DNA from: Rosa chinensis
Lineage: Eukaryota > Streptophyta > Magnoliopsida > Rosales > Rosaceae
Assembly: GCF_002994745.2 (NCBI RefSeq)
Contig: NC_037094.1
Location: 46,947,139-47,011,138 of the forward strand
Reading direction: 5' to 3'
Length of the DNA stretch: 64,000 bases
This document shows, piece after piece, positions 23,758-35,557 of the stretch. The notes under the pieces are model-generated. The model made no database searches. It was not told where the DNA came from and saw nothing but the letters and a program-made list of their open reading frames with translations. The position numbers were made by a program, and so were the translations under genes. Position 1 is the stretch's first letter. Each line of letters opens with the position of its first letter.

Positions 23758-23769
23758 GCTCTGATACCA
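23758..23769 (-). promoter_or_regulatory. Primer binding site, tRNA-Met type
   Basis: The minus strand reads TGGTATCAGAGC right after the 5' LTR end TCTCTTGA. Confidence 0.85.
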
Positions 23770-23939
23770 TCAAGAGAAATGATGTGAAGAAGAAATGTTT
23801 TTCTTATCATTCATAGTATTGATTTACATGCTATATACATATGTGTGTGGCAATTTAGATCCACCTTCTAATTCTTAATTAAAGCATAATCACAAACATA
23901 ACTATCTCATAGTGATTGACAGAATCAACTTCCTGATTA
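23770..23939 (-). repeat. 5' LTR of the copia at 19127-23939, outer end missing
   Basis: It matches 19126-19295 and stops at ctgatta, where host DNA (aggattacc) begins. The junction shares TTA with the host, as in end joining. Confidence 0.85.
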
Positions 23940-24232
23940 AGGATTACCAGCCACAGGGTTTACGTTGCTCATTTTATCCTCTTGAAGATTCTGAAGAGGT
24001 TGGGATTTATCAGCCAACCCAAGAAAAAAGGTGGTGCTGAAATAGAAATCACATGCGAGGAAGAATAAGAAAATATGTAAGCGAGCTAATCCTCTATCAC
24101 TGCCAGACAGCTGACTCGAAGATACACACAGAAGAAAAGATTGGTTGGAATGGGGACAAGTTCCAAAACATTCAAAAGCAAGAAGCTCGTAGATCTAGCT
24201 AGTAGCTACAAGACTTGATAACCGTGATATCT
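23937..24232. repeat. Right copy of the 296-bp direct duplication
   Basis: Partner of 18831-19126. After ttaagg...gtgatatct it runs on into host sequence gaatgaaggtttat. Confidence 0.9.
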
Positions 24233-24742
24233 GAATGAAGGTTTATATAACACTTTTACTTAAAGAGTGAAGGTTATCACAAGGGACTGAGGAAGCAGAA
24301 GAAAAATTCATTTTAAAACAAAATATGAACAGATGCAAGCTTACCTAGTTGCTTCAATGGAGACTGGCATGCATAAGCTGTAGCCATTATTCTTGTTTTG
24401 CCAAATAATCATACAAAATTTGTACAGACTACAGACATTCACCACAATAGAATCAGGCTTTTTTCCAAGGTACTGCTAAGACTGTCCTGCAATGCAACAA
24501 TTGTCCCATAAACATTCTGAAAGTTGGAAGGGCCAGAGACTAACGAGCCAGAGATAGGTCTCAAGCCAAAATTTAGTTGTTAGTATTGTTAACTGCATTA
24601 TCAGCTCTCACATAACGCGTCTTCCTGTTCTTCCAGAACTCATCGTTCTTTCCCTTCTTCTTAATTTTCAACATCCCCATCTTGCTATTAATTATACCCA
24701 GCATAGCACTCTTGTCCTTCTTGTTCTTTCTTGCAAGTTTTA

Positions 24743-24986
24743 TGTTAGGATCACCTTCGCTAATCACCTCTTAATCTTGTATTAGTTGTTCATCAGTAGC
24801 CTAAGCATAGCTAGAGTGGTTACAATGTGACTGTGGACCTAATGGCCAGCTGTCATCTTTCCCTTTTGTCTTGGAGATAGTTCAACTCCATATATATTGT
24901 AACTCACAGCCTGGAAGAGGCAGAATGAATGATGAATTAACCTTAGTTTCCTTTCTTTACTTTCAATTATCAGTTAATATCCAATA
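24743..24986 (+). repeat. 5' LTR of gypsy 24743-30128
   Basis: 244 bp, TGTTAGGATCACC...CCAATA. It contains ccatatatattgtaa, a likely TATA region about 100 bp before its end. Confidence 0.92.
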
Positions 24987-24988
24987 TT

Positions 24989-25000
24989 TGGTATCAGAGC
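24989..25000 (+). promoter_or_regulatory. Primer binding site, tRNA-Met type
   Basis: TGGTATCAGAGC, 2 bp after the 5' LTR. Confidence 0.9.
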
Positions 25001-28000
25001 ATGGCTCCTTCCCGGACCGTGCAAACTTCCACCCCTTCCACCACCCCCTCAACATCCGCCCTCGTCCCACCACTACCCAACCCGCCAAACTCCGTTGACA
25101 CCTCGACCTCTTACCAAACTCGAGACGATGGACATCTCCATCGCGAAGAATTTCACCATTCCCTTGACTTGCTGCAAGAGGAACTGCATCAATCTATTGA
25201 CTCCATTAACCACAACCATTCTTCCTTCCAGAACGTATTACTGCGCAACTCGCAGCCCTACAAAGCACCGTCGTTCATGCCCTTACCCACCAACACCAGC
25301 CTATCCTTCCTTCTACAGAGATGCCCACCCAGCCACAATCACCAGCACCACTTCCACTCCCATCACCACCACTCACTCCCTCCACCTTTCCCCAAATTAC
25401 CTTTGGGTCTCTTTCCTCTCCGACCCCCACCACCTTTTTTACCGCTCACCCCGTCTCTTCCCCGCACACTCCACCCCCTTACTCATCAGCCCCGCCACAA
25501 TTCGCCACCATCACTTCAATACCTCCGCACCATTCTTCCCCACTCACCACCGTAGTTCATACCCATCCCCTGTCCCTTCCGGAATTTTCTGTTCCACCCA
25601 CCACCAACCTACCTCCCCCACGAGTACCTCCGTATAACCACAACCACAACGACCACCATTGCTGTCGTCGACCCAAACTAGACCTTCCCAGATTTTATGG
25701 TGACTATGCGGCCGGATGGTTTGCCATGGCAGAACGTTACCTCCGCACCCAGCACATCCCGCCTCATGAGCACATATCGACAGTTGCTTCTCATTTTGGG
25801 CCTGCCGCCTCAATTTGGATGAATTCCTTTGAACAGAGGCAACCCTCTGCTTCTTGGGAGCAATTTGTTTGCGCATTCCTGCAACGATTTGGGGGCGCAA
25901 CTGCCACTGATCTCAAGGTTTCCCTCTCTCACATCCAACAATCTTCATCAGTGGATGCATTCATCAACGAGTTATCCACTTTAGCATGCTGGGTACCGGA
26001 ATGGGGCGATGACGACCTGCTGCCCATTTTCCTCGGTGGCCTCAAAGAGTCAATCCGACATGACGTCATGGCCCTGGAACCACGTTCGTTGGCTTACACC
26101 CAACGCCTGGCACGTTGATATGAGGCCAAACAGGCTACCAGTCAAAGCAGCAGGCCACCGAGACCTTCTCACTGGTCGTACTCACACAGATCACATAGCT
26201 CCAACGTTCCTTCTACCCCATCTCCCCATACCGCTACAAACCAAAACCCACTGTCATCCTACCCCACCAATTCAAATTTCACACCACATACTACCATCCC
26301 CAAACCACAAAATGACACACCGTATCGTAAGTGGGCCTTGAACGCGCAGCGAGAGAGACGAGCTAAAGGTCTGTGTTTCACATGTGATGAACGTTGGTCT
26401 GAGAATCATGTTTGTAAGAAGCCAGTGATGGCCATTCTGGATCCCACGACAGACCTCAAGGAGCACCCGACAACGACGGATCACCAGTCAGAGGATCCTC
26501 CTTCCGAGGACAAACCAACTCTTCCTCTGCACGCCATCACCTCCACTAAGATGGGTGAAATGATGCGTTTTACTGGCTTTAGTCAGCAGCAACCCCTTAC
26601 TGTCTTTGTCGATTGTGGGTCCGCGACCAATTTTCTGAATCCTTCAGTGGCTAAGCGGTTGGGCCTTCCATTCAATCGGTTTCCCAATTCCGATTCACTT
26701 TCGCTTCGGGTGAACCGCTGTCACCCTCCGGGCAAGTCCTCGATATCACGGTGTCCATCCAGGACTATAGCTTCACCAGCTCGTTCTTATTGATACCAGT
26801 CACTGGATGTGATCTCCTCCTCGGTGCCCAATGGCTTGACACACTCGGACTGATCGGATGGCATTTTTCAGAAAAAGTGATGATGTTTACCCAGAATGGG
26901 CGGTGCCACGTCCTCCAAGGCTTAACCACGCGACCACACCTATTGGATCAGTCCGCCCTGCTGGCTCTCTTACCTGCCGATCACATGGACTTGGTTTCTT
27001 CTGCCCCAAGCCCAGTACTCGTTCCTGACCCAACCTAGCAACCTGAGTTACAACAATTATTGGCCCAATTTGCAGAAATCTTTGTAGCTCTTTCCGGCTT
27101 ACCTCCTCAATGAGCCGTGGACCACCGCATTCCGTTGCTGCCCAACTCTGGCCAGGTTAATGTTCGGCCTTACCGTTATCCGCACTCGTAGAAAACGGAG
27201 TTGGAAACCCAAGTCCAAGAGATGCTTTCTAATGGCATCATTCGACCAAGTCGAAGCCCTTTCTCATCACCAGTTCTCTTGGTAAGAAAGAAGGAGGGTA
27301 CTTGGCGCTTTTGTGTGGATTATCGCTCTCTCAACAATGTCACCATTAAAGATAGGTTTCCTATCCCCGTGGTTGACGAACTACTCGATGAATTACATGG
27401 TGCCAAGTATTTTTCTAAGTTGGATTTGCGGTCGGGCTACCACCAAATCCGCATGCATGAGGATGATATCCACAAAACGGCTTTCCGCACTCATGAAGGT
27501 CACTATGAGTTTTTGGTAATGCCCTTCGGGCTCTCTAATGCCCCTTCTACATTTCAAAGTCTTATGAATCATGTGTTTAAACATATTTTACACAAGTTTG
27601 TTCTTGTATTCTTTGATGACATATTGGTCTATAGCCCGGATTTCCAATCTCACATCCATCACCTTGAAGAAGTATTTCAACTTTTACACAGCCATCAACT
27701 TAAGGTGAAGCTTGTTAAATGTTCCTTTGGGCAAACCACAGTAAGCTACTTGGGCCATATTATTTCTGGTCAAGGGGTCTCGGTTGACCCAGAAAAGGTG
27801 CAATGCCTTCATGAATGGCCTAAGCCACAAATTGTAAAAGGCCTCCGAGGATTCTTGGGCCTTGCGGGCTATTACAGGAGGTTCGTCAAAAACTTCGGGC
27901 TGATAGCCCAACCTCTCAACTCCATGCTGAAGGCCAACAACTTTACATGGACTCCGGCCGTTGACGATGCATTTCGCCGCCTGAAGCTCGCAGTCACTAT

Positions 28001-29890
28001 TGCCCCGGTTCTCGCTCTTCCGGATTTCTCACGGCCATTTACGGTCGAAACCGATGCTAGTGGGCTGGGCATCGGGGCTGTCCTCACCCAAGACAAACAT
28101 CCCATTGCATTCCTCAGTAAAACTCTTCTCCCAGAAATCAGACCCTCTCTGTATATGACAAAGAGATGTTTGCTGTTCTCTTTGCCATCGATAAATGGCG
28201 GCCATACCTACTCGGCAATAAATTCACAATTCTTACCGACCACCAAACCTTGAAGCACTTGCTGGATCAACGAATCACTACACCATCTCAACACAAATGG
28301 CTTGCAAAGCTACTGGGGTATGATTATAAGATTGAGTACAAACCTGGGCACCTCAACACTGTTCCTGATGTCTTGTCTCGACGACATGAGCTTTATGCAA
28401 TTCAGGCCGTTTCCTCTCCGGTCTTTGATAGTGTCGCCCAAATTCAACAGGCGTGTTCTAGGGACCCAGAAGCACAATCCATCCTTGCTGCCCTTCGTCA
28501 AGGTCAATCTACCCGAAAACACTTCTCATTGCACAACAACCAACTACTCTACAAGCAGCGTATCTTTGTCCCACAAACATCAGAGTGGAGGTCCAAAATT
28601 CTCCACGAATTTCACGCCTCCTTACAAGCAGGACACTCTGGATATTTACGTACCTTTGTGCGTCTATCTAGGAGCTTCTGTTGGCCGGGTCTTCGACGGG
28701 ATGTCAAATCCTTCATCGCTGCTTGTGACCAGTGTCAGCGTCAGAACTACGAGGCCATCCACCCCCCAGGCTTGCTGCAACCCCTCCCGATCCTTGACAA
28801 AGTGTGGCTCGACATTTCGATGGATTTCATCGACGGGCTACCCAACTCACAAGGCAAGAATGCCATCCTGGTTGTGGTTGATCGTCTCTCTAAGTATGGG
28901 CATTTCATTGCCGTGACCCACCCCTATACAGCTGCCCAGATTGCTGCGGTTTTTATGAAGGAGATCTTCTGGTTGCACGGCATGCCCAGGACGATCGTGT
29001 CGGATCGCGATCCCATCTTCATTAGTCACTTTTGGAAGGCTTTCTACAGGCTTCAGGGCACCCAATTATGTCATAGCTCTGCGTACCACCCCCAATCTGA
29101 TGGCCAGACGGAGGTGGTCAACAGATCTGTGGAACATTACCTGAGGTGTTTCATCGCCGACAAGCCAGCCTCATGGAGTAGTCTGCTTCACTGGGCGGAA
29201 TGGTGGTACAATTCCACCTACCATTCCACCATCAAAATGGCCCCTTTTCAAGCCCTCTATGGCGTCCCTCCACCAGCAGTCCAGTGCTACCTTCCCGGCT
29301 CCACCGCGGTTCATGCGGTCGACATGGCTCTCCGTGACCGTGATGCCCTTCTACAGTCTCTTAAGCTGCACATGGCTCTCGCCCAAAATCTGATGAAACA
29401 ACACTCCGACAAACAGAGGATTGAACGCGAATTTAAAATTAGGGATTGGGTTTTCCTCAAATTGCACCCATATCGCCAGCAATCCCTCATCAAACAAGCC
29501 TCCCACAAACTCTCTCCTCGCTTCTACGGGCCTTTCAAGATTCTTGATCGGATCGGAAGTGTGGCATATCGTTTGGATCTGCCGGCGTCGTCCAGAGTCC
29601 ATCCGGTCTTCCATGTTTCACTCTTGAAGAAACGCATCGGCGACTCCGTGCCCATATCTCAGACCCTTCCTCAGTTCAACGCAAAAGGGGAGCCTATCTG
29701 GGTTCCTGAATGTGTGTTGGATATGTCTGTGACACAAAAGAAAAAACGGCCCATTACCCAGTGGCTTATTCAATGGGCTGGGCTACCTAAGGAGGACGCA
29801 ACTTGGGAGGAAGCCCATGCCATCATGGCCCGTTTTCCTGCTTTCGGCAACCGTGGTCGGCTTGCGACTCAAAGGGGCGGGACTTGTTAG
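25001..29890 (+). pseudogene. Gypsy gag-pol polyprotein with several frameshifts and stops
   Basis: Gag starts near 25001 (MAPSRTVQTSTPST), then Pro/Thr/Ser-rich sequence that moves to the frame at 25321 (LPRFYGDYAAGWFAMAERYL, then SWEQFVCAFLQRFGG). A zinc-knuckle-like CFTCDERWSENHVCKK lies near 26385-26430. Protease VFVDCGSATNFLNPSVAKRL follows (Cys where Ser or Thr is usual). RT at 27201-28250 has [26 protein letters not shown] and FFDD. A shift near 28150-28170 leads to RNase H ([14 protein letters not shown]) and integrase (HAGHSGYLRT, CDQCQRQN, DFIDGLP, VSDRDPIF, YHPQSDGQTEVVNRS). The C-terminus has QWLIQWAGLPKEDATWEE, a chromodomain-like module typical of chromoviruses. At least three disruptions. 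Confidence 0.9.
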
Positions 29891-30128
29891 GATCACCTTC
29901 GCTAATCACCTCTTAATCTTGTATTAGTTATTCATCAGTAGCCTAAGCATAGCTAGAGTGGTTACAATGTGACTGTGGACCTAATGGCCAGCTGTCATCT
30001 TTCCCTTTTGTCTTGGAGATAGTTCAACTCCATATATATTGTAACTCACAGCCTGGAAGAGGCAGAATGAATGATGAATTAACCTTAGTTTCCTTTCTTT
30101 ACTTTCAATTATCAGTTAGTACCCAATA
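29885..30128 (+). repeat. 3' LTR of gypsy 24743-30128
   Basis: 244 bp, overlapping the polyprotein stop (gggacttgttag). Differences from the 5' copy include tagttattc for tagttgttc and gttagtaccc for gttaatatcc. Confidence 0.92.
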
Positions 30129-30682
30129 TTTTACATCGAAAATTGCCCTAAGCTTCTCATAAGACCTGGCATCTAGCGCTTGACCAATTTTTACTATCTT
30201 CTTGTGATAGAAAAATGCTCTTGAAAATCACGAACGCGGATATAGGCATAGATCATGGTTGAGTAAGTTACAGAGTTAGGTTTTAAATTGAGAACTTCCA
30301 TCTCTTTCAAGTTTCAACAGCTGTGGCAACTTTAAGTGTTGCCCTCAACGTGCATATGCATTCATCAGCATATTATATGTCATCAATGTTGGCTGCAAAC
30401 CAATATTGCCAAATTCAGAAACCACATCTCTTGCTTCAAGATAGTGACCTTGCTTAGCAAATCCATCAAGAAGAGTGTTGAATGTCACCTTAGTCCCTTG
30501 AACCTTCTCTTTGATCATCAATTTCCAAATTCACATCAACATCTTAGTGTCGCCAGCACACCTAAATGCATCCAGTAAAGCAGTATATGTTTCTCTGGAG
30601 GGTTTTAATCCATCCCTTTGCATGTTCTCAAATGCGATGTAAGTTTTCTCATGCCGGCCACTGACTGAATATGCATGGATAA

Positions 30683-31488
30683 TTTTGTGGAGTACGTGGA
30701 GAAGTAAAGAGAAGAAGACTATTTCGATGCGGATGGGAATTTTGTGGAGTACGTGGAGAAGAATCAAGTTAAAGACGCTTGGCTTGATAGCATCACCAAA
30801 CCTGTTGATCCAGAACTGGGAACAACGGTGGTGGTGGTGAAGGTGATGATGAAATTGGTCAGGATTTGAGTTCCGATGAGATTGGGAAGATTACTGTGTT
30901 GCAGGCCCTGACGAGGCTGAAGCGAAACAAGAAGGAGAAGATATCGGCGGAGACGAAGGCGGTGTTTGATCAGTTGACTGAGGATGCTATGGCGTTGATG
31001 ATGAAGAACAGGGAGAATAATGTGTATGATGAGGAGAAGGAGGTTCTCGAATGGGAGGCACAGGGGTATGAGAGTTTGGCTAAGGCGAGAATGGGGGGAG
31101 GGAAGTCGGTACTGGAGGAGCTCGAAACTAATGCTAGGTCGTCGAATTCGATTGCGTCCATTAGTGCTGTTGGTGGTGGTGATTGTGTGGCTAATGATGA
31201 TGCTTTTGATATGTTTGGGGACGATGATGAGCCTGCAGTTGTGGCGAATGCTGCTGCCCCGGGTTTGGAGAATAATGGTGGAGGGGTGGAGAATGATACA
31301 TGTGTTTGATGATGCTTCTGGGTAATATTATAGCCACAGCTTGGGGTATTATTATGATCCAGCTACAGGGCTGTATTGCTCAGCTCCGCAATGAGGAGAC
31401 TAGGGCATATGATGAAGTTGCGCAACAGGCGCCTGAGGCTGCCGCCCCTGCTGTGAATCCCAAGCCATTGATACTTGGTGCTTCATGA
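30683..31488 (+). pseudogene. CD2BP2/LIN1-like (GYF-domain splicing protein) pseudogene
   Basis: The plus strand reads DYFDADGNFVEYVEKNQVKD and AWLDSITKPVDPEL, the start of a U5 snRNP-associated CD2BP2 homologue. It shifts frame near 30810-30820 and continues GDDEIGQDLSSDEIGKI, but jumps to TVLQALTRLK where the family has a longer loop, a small in-frame deletion. The frame 30866-31309 continues through EEKEVLEWEAQGYESLAKAR to DDAFDMFGDDDEP. The GYF part (YYSHSLGYYYDPATGLYCSA, then EETRAYDEV) is split across frames with a TAA after DASG near 31320, and ends LGAS at 31488. No introns are seen, so it may be a processed copy. A segment with tttgtggagtacgtggagaa is repeated at its left edge. Confidence 0.75.
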
Positions 31489-32662
31489 GTTTTGTTTAAA
31501 ATTTGTAGTGAGTTCAATACTGATATCAGTTCTAATTTCAAATGACATTAGAGCATCTCTGTAGCCTTGATCATAGTGTTGTCTTCTAGTTAAAATCACT
31601 CATGACAGGTCTGAAATTTCATTAACAATGAACAGTGTTAGTTGCCTTATTATTTTTCTGGTATTACTGGCATTATTAAAGCTTTGATTTTTAGATGAAA
31701 ATGTCGATGATCAATTGTCCATCTACATCTCACAGACTCACAGTTAGGCCCTTTGCCGTTCAGCTACAACCTATCTTCTCCATCCTCTAAAGCCATTTGG
31801 TAGCAAATCCTAGGGCGCACGTGTAAACCTGTTGGGTAGCTCAAAGACTCATTTATTTGGACCCAAATAGCATCAGTAAAACTATGGTGATGAACAAGTA
31901 CCCAGCTGTAATCACAGTCGAAATTACAGAATGAATTTCAATTACTGACACTGATAACATTCACTTTACCTAATGTTTGTAAGTAGCTATAAACTGCCTT
32001 CAAATTTGGAAGTCATTCCTACATGGTACAACCGTGTGTGATTTTGAAGATATTTTGCAGTTCAAACCATGTTAGGCCTCTGGGAGCGGAAAATCGTGGG
32101 ACTTATCATGCAAGAAGAAACTCTTTCCCTTGCTATCGACAGCCTTTTTCCACCCACACCATCCGCCGACCCAAATGAAAATACTGAACTTCTGGTAAAT
32201 GATATATTGAAAAAAGATGCAAAACATGTTATGACCAAGAAAAGAACAAAAGTACAAGCAGCTTCTGAAAAGGATGTTACGAAATGGAGAAGATGAGAAA
32301 ACTGCAATCCAGAGCCTACGACAAATATTAAGAAGTGGAAGCAAGAGGAAAAGGCTTGCTGCAACAAGCCTCTAGAGTAGAATTAGGCACCAAATGTTAA
32401 AGCATTCAAGCCACTTTAAACGAGAGCAACAATATTAATAGCAGAAGACAAGAAAAATATGATAAAATCCCCATCATATTAAGATAATAAGAGGTTTGCA
32501 CATCTTAGAGTCTAAGCAACCTAATAAAAGAAAATGCCATTCCATTAAAGACAAAAGCAACCTCTAACCCCTAGAGGGGAACAATGAACGGCCAGTAGCT
32601 ATATCAACATTCCTATCACCATCTCATTCATAATATCAACATTGAGATGAAAGCCCTTGGCT
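31489..32662. other. Region without a firm gene call
   Basis: The plus frame 32069-32296 ([19 protein letters not shown], then [20 protein letters not shown]) has coding character and could be a terminal exon after tattttgcag near 32060, but no family is recognised. The rest is AT-rich and includes the 3' UTR of the SKP1 gene (about 32450-32662). Confidence 0.35.
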
Positions 32663-33910
32663 TCACTCAAATGCCCACTGGTTCTCCCTCCGAACCTCCT
32701 CCTCTTCTTCCGGAGTGAAGTCATTCTTAATGTTGAAAGTCTTGCGGATCTCTTCAGGAGTCTTCCCCTTAATCATGTCTGCCACAGTCTGGCAAGTCAG
32801 ATCCAGAAGTCCCTTGATGTTCAGATAGTTGGCAGCCTGAAAAACACAATTCAACCAACAAGTCAATACAATGCACCAAGAAGCCAATTTTAAATTCGGG
32901 CCAAGAAAGATAATGATACAATTACACACACACAAGAGCCAAGAAACAGTAGTTTCATGCTAACAAGCAGATACCAAAGATAAGCAGGAAAAGTATGCTA
33001 TCCCCACACAGATCAAAATATAAGTTTTGCTTGATTGAAATAACCATAAAGGTGTAGCAGCATTAAGAAGAATCAATTTTTAACCATAAAGGAATAGGCC
33101 TTCATACATAACTCATTAAGCACACATTTAACGAATCAGTAAACCTACAAATTCAACAGACTGTAATCACACCATCAATCTTACATTACTCAAAGTCCTA
33201 AATGTTATTAGAAAACAAACCTGAACAAAAAAAAAAAAAAAAACCCCCTCTTTTTAGATTCACATAAGCCATTGTTCAAGACTAGAAAATGATGTAGCAC
33301 ATACTTAAACACAGACGCGATCACAATATCAATGTTCTCAATGCCATGTAAACAATTAAGAAAATTCCTTTTACTCTGCTTCCTTAATAATCAATGGTTA
33401 CCAACAAATATCCACATTTGAGTGAACCTTTAATCATAAGCCACTCAAGTAAACCTAAAATTTCATCAAAAACTAAAATTCAAGAGTGGATTGATAAAAA
33501 CCCCTTTTGGCCCACACAACAAACCCTAAACCCAAATTTCCCTAGAAAAAGATTCAATCTTTCACACAATACCAAAATTAAAGAATGGGTTTTTCGGAAC
33601 CAACCAAGATGAGGTCGAACAGGACGTTCTGGTCGACCTTGATGAAATCGGAGTCAAACTCCTTCAACGGCGAGTCGCCGGCCTTGTCCTTCTCGGCATC
33701 TTTGCCGCCCTCCTCAACGTGCTTCTTGCAGTACTCGATCACCTTGGCTAGGATGGCGCCGGTGACGTTGGGCAAGGGGATCGCATTGTCGGCGCAGCCG
33801 TCCTCCACCATGTGCTTGATGGTCTGCGATTCCAGGGCCACCGCCTCGTCGACCTCGAAGGTCTCGTTGTCGGAGCTCTTTAGGGTTATGATCTTCTTCT
33901 CGGACGACAT
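32663..33910 (-). CDS. SKP1: SKP1-like protein (SCF ubiquitin ligase adaptor), two exons, intact
   Basis: Exon 1 is 33910-33605 and exon 2 is 32836-32663, with a 768-bp intron (GTTGGT...TTTTTCAG). The joined protein has 159 residues, normal for plant SKP1 (ASK1-like). It begins [20 protein letters not shown]. The N-terminal BTB/POZ-fold half has [29 protein letters not shown] and KKHV. The acidic loop [10 protein letters not shown] follows, then [18 protein letters not shown]. The C-terminal F-box-binding half has [57 protein letters not shown] and stop. SKP1 bridges cullin 1 and F-box proteins in nucleus and cytosol. The intron sits at the position usual in plant SKP1 genes, right after the LIL before AANYL. 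Confidence 0.95.
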
Positions 33911-34483
33911 CGTTTTGGCTTTCTGGGGTTAGGGTTTGAGATAGACAGAGGGAGATTTGGAGTTTTGCCGCACTCGGGGAGATTTGATGTTACTGTTGCT
34001 CTCAACCCTAAAGTCGCTCTATTTATATTGACCAAGGCCTCAGAGTCAAAAGAAAGGGAAGTCAGTATTTTGGACGGTCACGATAAATTAAAAACTCTTT
34101 TCCATAGATTCCAGAATTTGTTTTCTTCAATTACACACCATTTCAAGTTTTACTCTTTTTTCTGATAAAAAAACAAAAAGTTATACTCTTTTTGGTCTCT
34201 TCCTCGACCATTTGATCTGGACGGCGTTTGTTGCTGGTTGCTGGTTGCTTTGCGGCGGTACAGTGACTTTGTTCTTTCCGTTGATGGTTGCGGATTGTGG
34301 TGTGGTTACCCTTGCATTTGGGTCGGCTTGAATTTGGGCCCATTATGTTTGTTTATGTGTTGTTTGTTTGGGCTTAAAGGGAGGCACGAGCCGGGATGGA
34401 CCAGAATGACCATGATCCCAAATTCAAATCCGATTCTAATAACGGGACAAGACAGGATGAGAACCCGTTTTTTGTTTTTTATA
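33911..34483. other. Upstream region of the SKP1 gene
   Basis: This should contain the SKP1 promoter and 5' UTR (minus strand). A TATA-like stretch, tatttatat, lies at 34019-34027 on the plus strand, about 110 bp upstream of the start codon. No other gene was seen; the frames at 34143-34495 look incidental. Confidence 0.45.
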
Positions 34484-34960
34484 ATTTTTTTTTGATAAAT
34501 GAAACAGAACTAATGCATTCCATAATCAAAGCAAGCCGATTAGAGTGAAAACCAAATCTAGATAATTATGTTAGTTTGATATAGTTCCAATCCAAGTAGT
34601 CATAGGCTTTTTCCAAGTCAAGCTAATAGCCATAGCTCCAGACTTAGCGTTCAATTTATTGAAGTTGGTAAACAACTCATGAGCTATAAAAAAATGTTGT
34701 CCAAAATAGATCTTCCAGGGGCAAAAGCACCCTGGTTTTTAGAGATACATTTATCTAGCAGAGATTTTAGTCTAAAGATAAGCACTTTTGAAATAATCTT
34801 ATAAATCACATTACGAAGACTTATAGGTCTAAGGTGATTAACCTGCTCAAGATTATCAATTTTTGGAATCAAGACTGTTGGTATGATTTATTAAGTTCAG
34901 AAAAGAGCCATGAGTAAAAAATTCAATGATTTACTTCCCTCTACATATTCTGGTAAAAGA

Positions 34961-35437
34961 TGTTAGATCAAATATGGACTTAACACATATCATCATAAAG
35001 TAATTGATGATTAGCTAAATGTCAAACCTAGTTTAACTTGGATACAAACTGTAAATCAATACTAGTAACTTAATGAAGCAGTGTATCAATTCATTAAGGA
35101 TAGTAATTCATTGCTTAGTCTACAACAAAGGCTACAAGATTGTGATACATTAAGAATCTAACTAGGAAACCTAATCCGATAAGGAATGCTTTAATGGGAA
35201 GCTTCTTGAGGGTTAAGTCACCTATATAAATAAGATGAATTGGTCCCTGATTACTATCGACGTTTTGCATATTGTTCTGTTCATTGAGAAGCAAGTTGGT
35301 AAGTAACAGAAGGTCATATTCAGTGTTCGTGTTTGCAGCTGCATAAGATGGAATCCATGCCAGTGATTGCTGAAGGTAAGCCTTGATCCCTTTTATGATT
35401 GTGTGCATATGTTGTGAGCATGTATATGGTTCTTACA
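34961..35437 (+). repeat. 5' LTR of copia 34961-41901
   Basis: 477 bp, with tatataaat about 215 bp before its end (near 35222-35230) as a likely TATA box. Confidence 0.93.
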
Positions 35438-35439
35438 AT

Positions 35440-35451
35440 TGGTATCAGAGC
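35440..35451 (+). promoter_or_regulatory. Primer binding site, tRNA-Met type
   Basis: TGGTATCAGAGC, 2 bp after the 5' LTR. Confidence 0.9.
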
Positions 35452-35557
35452 ATAGGCTCACAAATATGAATGAAGTTTTTGCTTGGCATCAAGATCGTTT
35501 TAGGGTTTTGCAAAACAAACACAAAAAAAAAAAAAAGGGTTTTTGCTTTACGGATCA

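Larger units (their letters stand above)
19127..23939 (-). mobile_element. Ty1-copia element, nearly complete, with non-standard insertion
   Basis: Minus-strand order is 5' LTR (23939-23770), PBS, polyprotein, polypurine tract, 3' LTR (19314-19127). The LTRs differ by 4 transitions over 170 bp, counted by eye. The 5' LTR lacks about 20 bp of its outer end compared with the 3' LTR. Instead of a 5-bp target duplication the element has 296-bp host repeats on both sides, so integrase alone does not explain it. The coding part is one frameshift away from intact. Confidence 0.88.
24743..30128 (+). mobile_element. Complete Ty3-gypsy chromovirus-type element, 5.4 kb, TSD TTTTA
   Basis: LTRs 24743-24986 and 29885-30128 (244 bp each, about 3 differences) start TGTTAGGATC and end CCCAATA or CCAATA. 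TTTTA lies outside both (24738-24742 and 30129-30133). PBS, gag, protease, RT, RNase H, integrase and a chromodomain-like tail are in gypsy order. LTR similarity points to a recent insertion, but the coding frames are broken. Confidence 0.93.
24573..30682 (-). pseudogene. PPR protein pseudogene, EMB1006/At5g50280-like C-terminus, split by a gypsy element
   Basis: The minus strand from 30682 reads PPR repeats: HAYSVSGRHEKTYIAFENMQ, RDGLKPSRETYTALLDAFR, then GTKVTFNTLLDGFAKQGHY, LQPTLMTYNMLMNAYAR and LKPNSVTYSTMIYAYIR. A one-base loss near 30205-30215 shifts the frame. RSYEKLRAIFDVK then leads into the gypsy, and past it LARKNKKDKSAMLGIINSK, MGMLKIKKKGKNDEFWKNRK, ending NNTNN and stop at 24573. 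The tail resembles chloroplast PPR protein At5g50280 (EMB1006) as I recall it. The N-terminus is missing and the remaining part runs into a CD2BP2-like pseudogene. Removing the gypsy and one TTTTA restores DVKLARK exactly. Confidence 0.8.

Noticed and set aside
24989..25000. TGGTATCAGAGC as part of a tRNA gene
   Set aside because: The same word follows every tRNA-Met-type LTR here and no cloverleaf surrounds it. It is a retrotransposon primer site.
25001..25637. Pro/His-rich overlapping frames
   Set aside because: They are alternative frames of the low-complexity gypsy gag leader, not separate genes.
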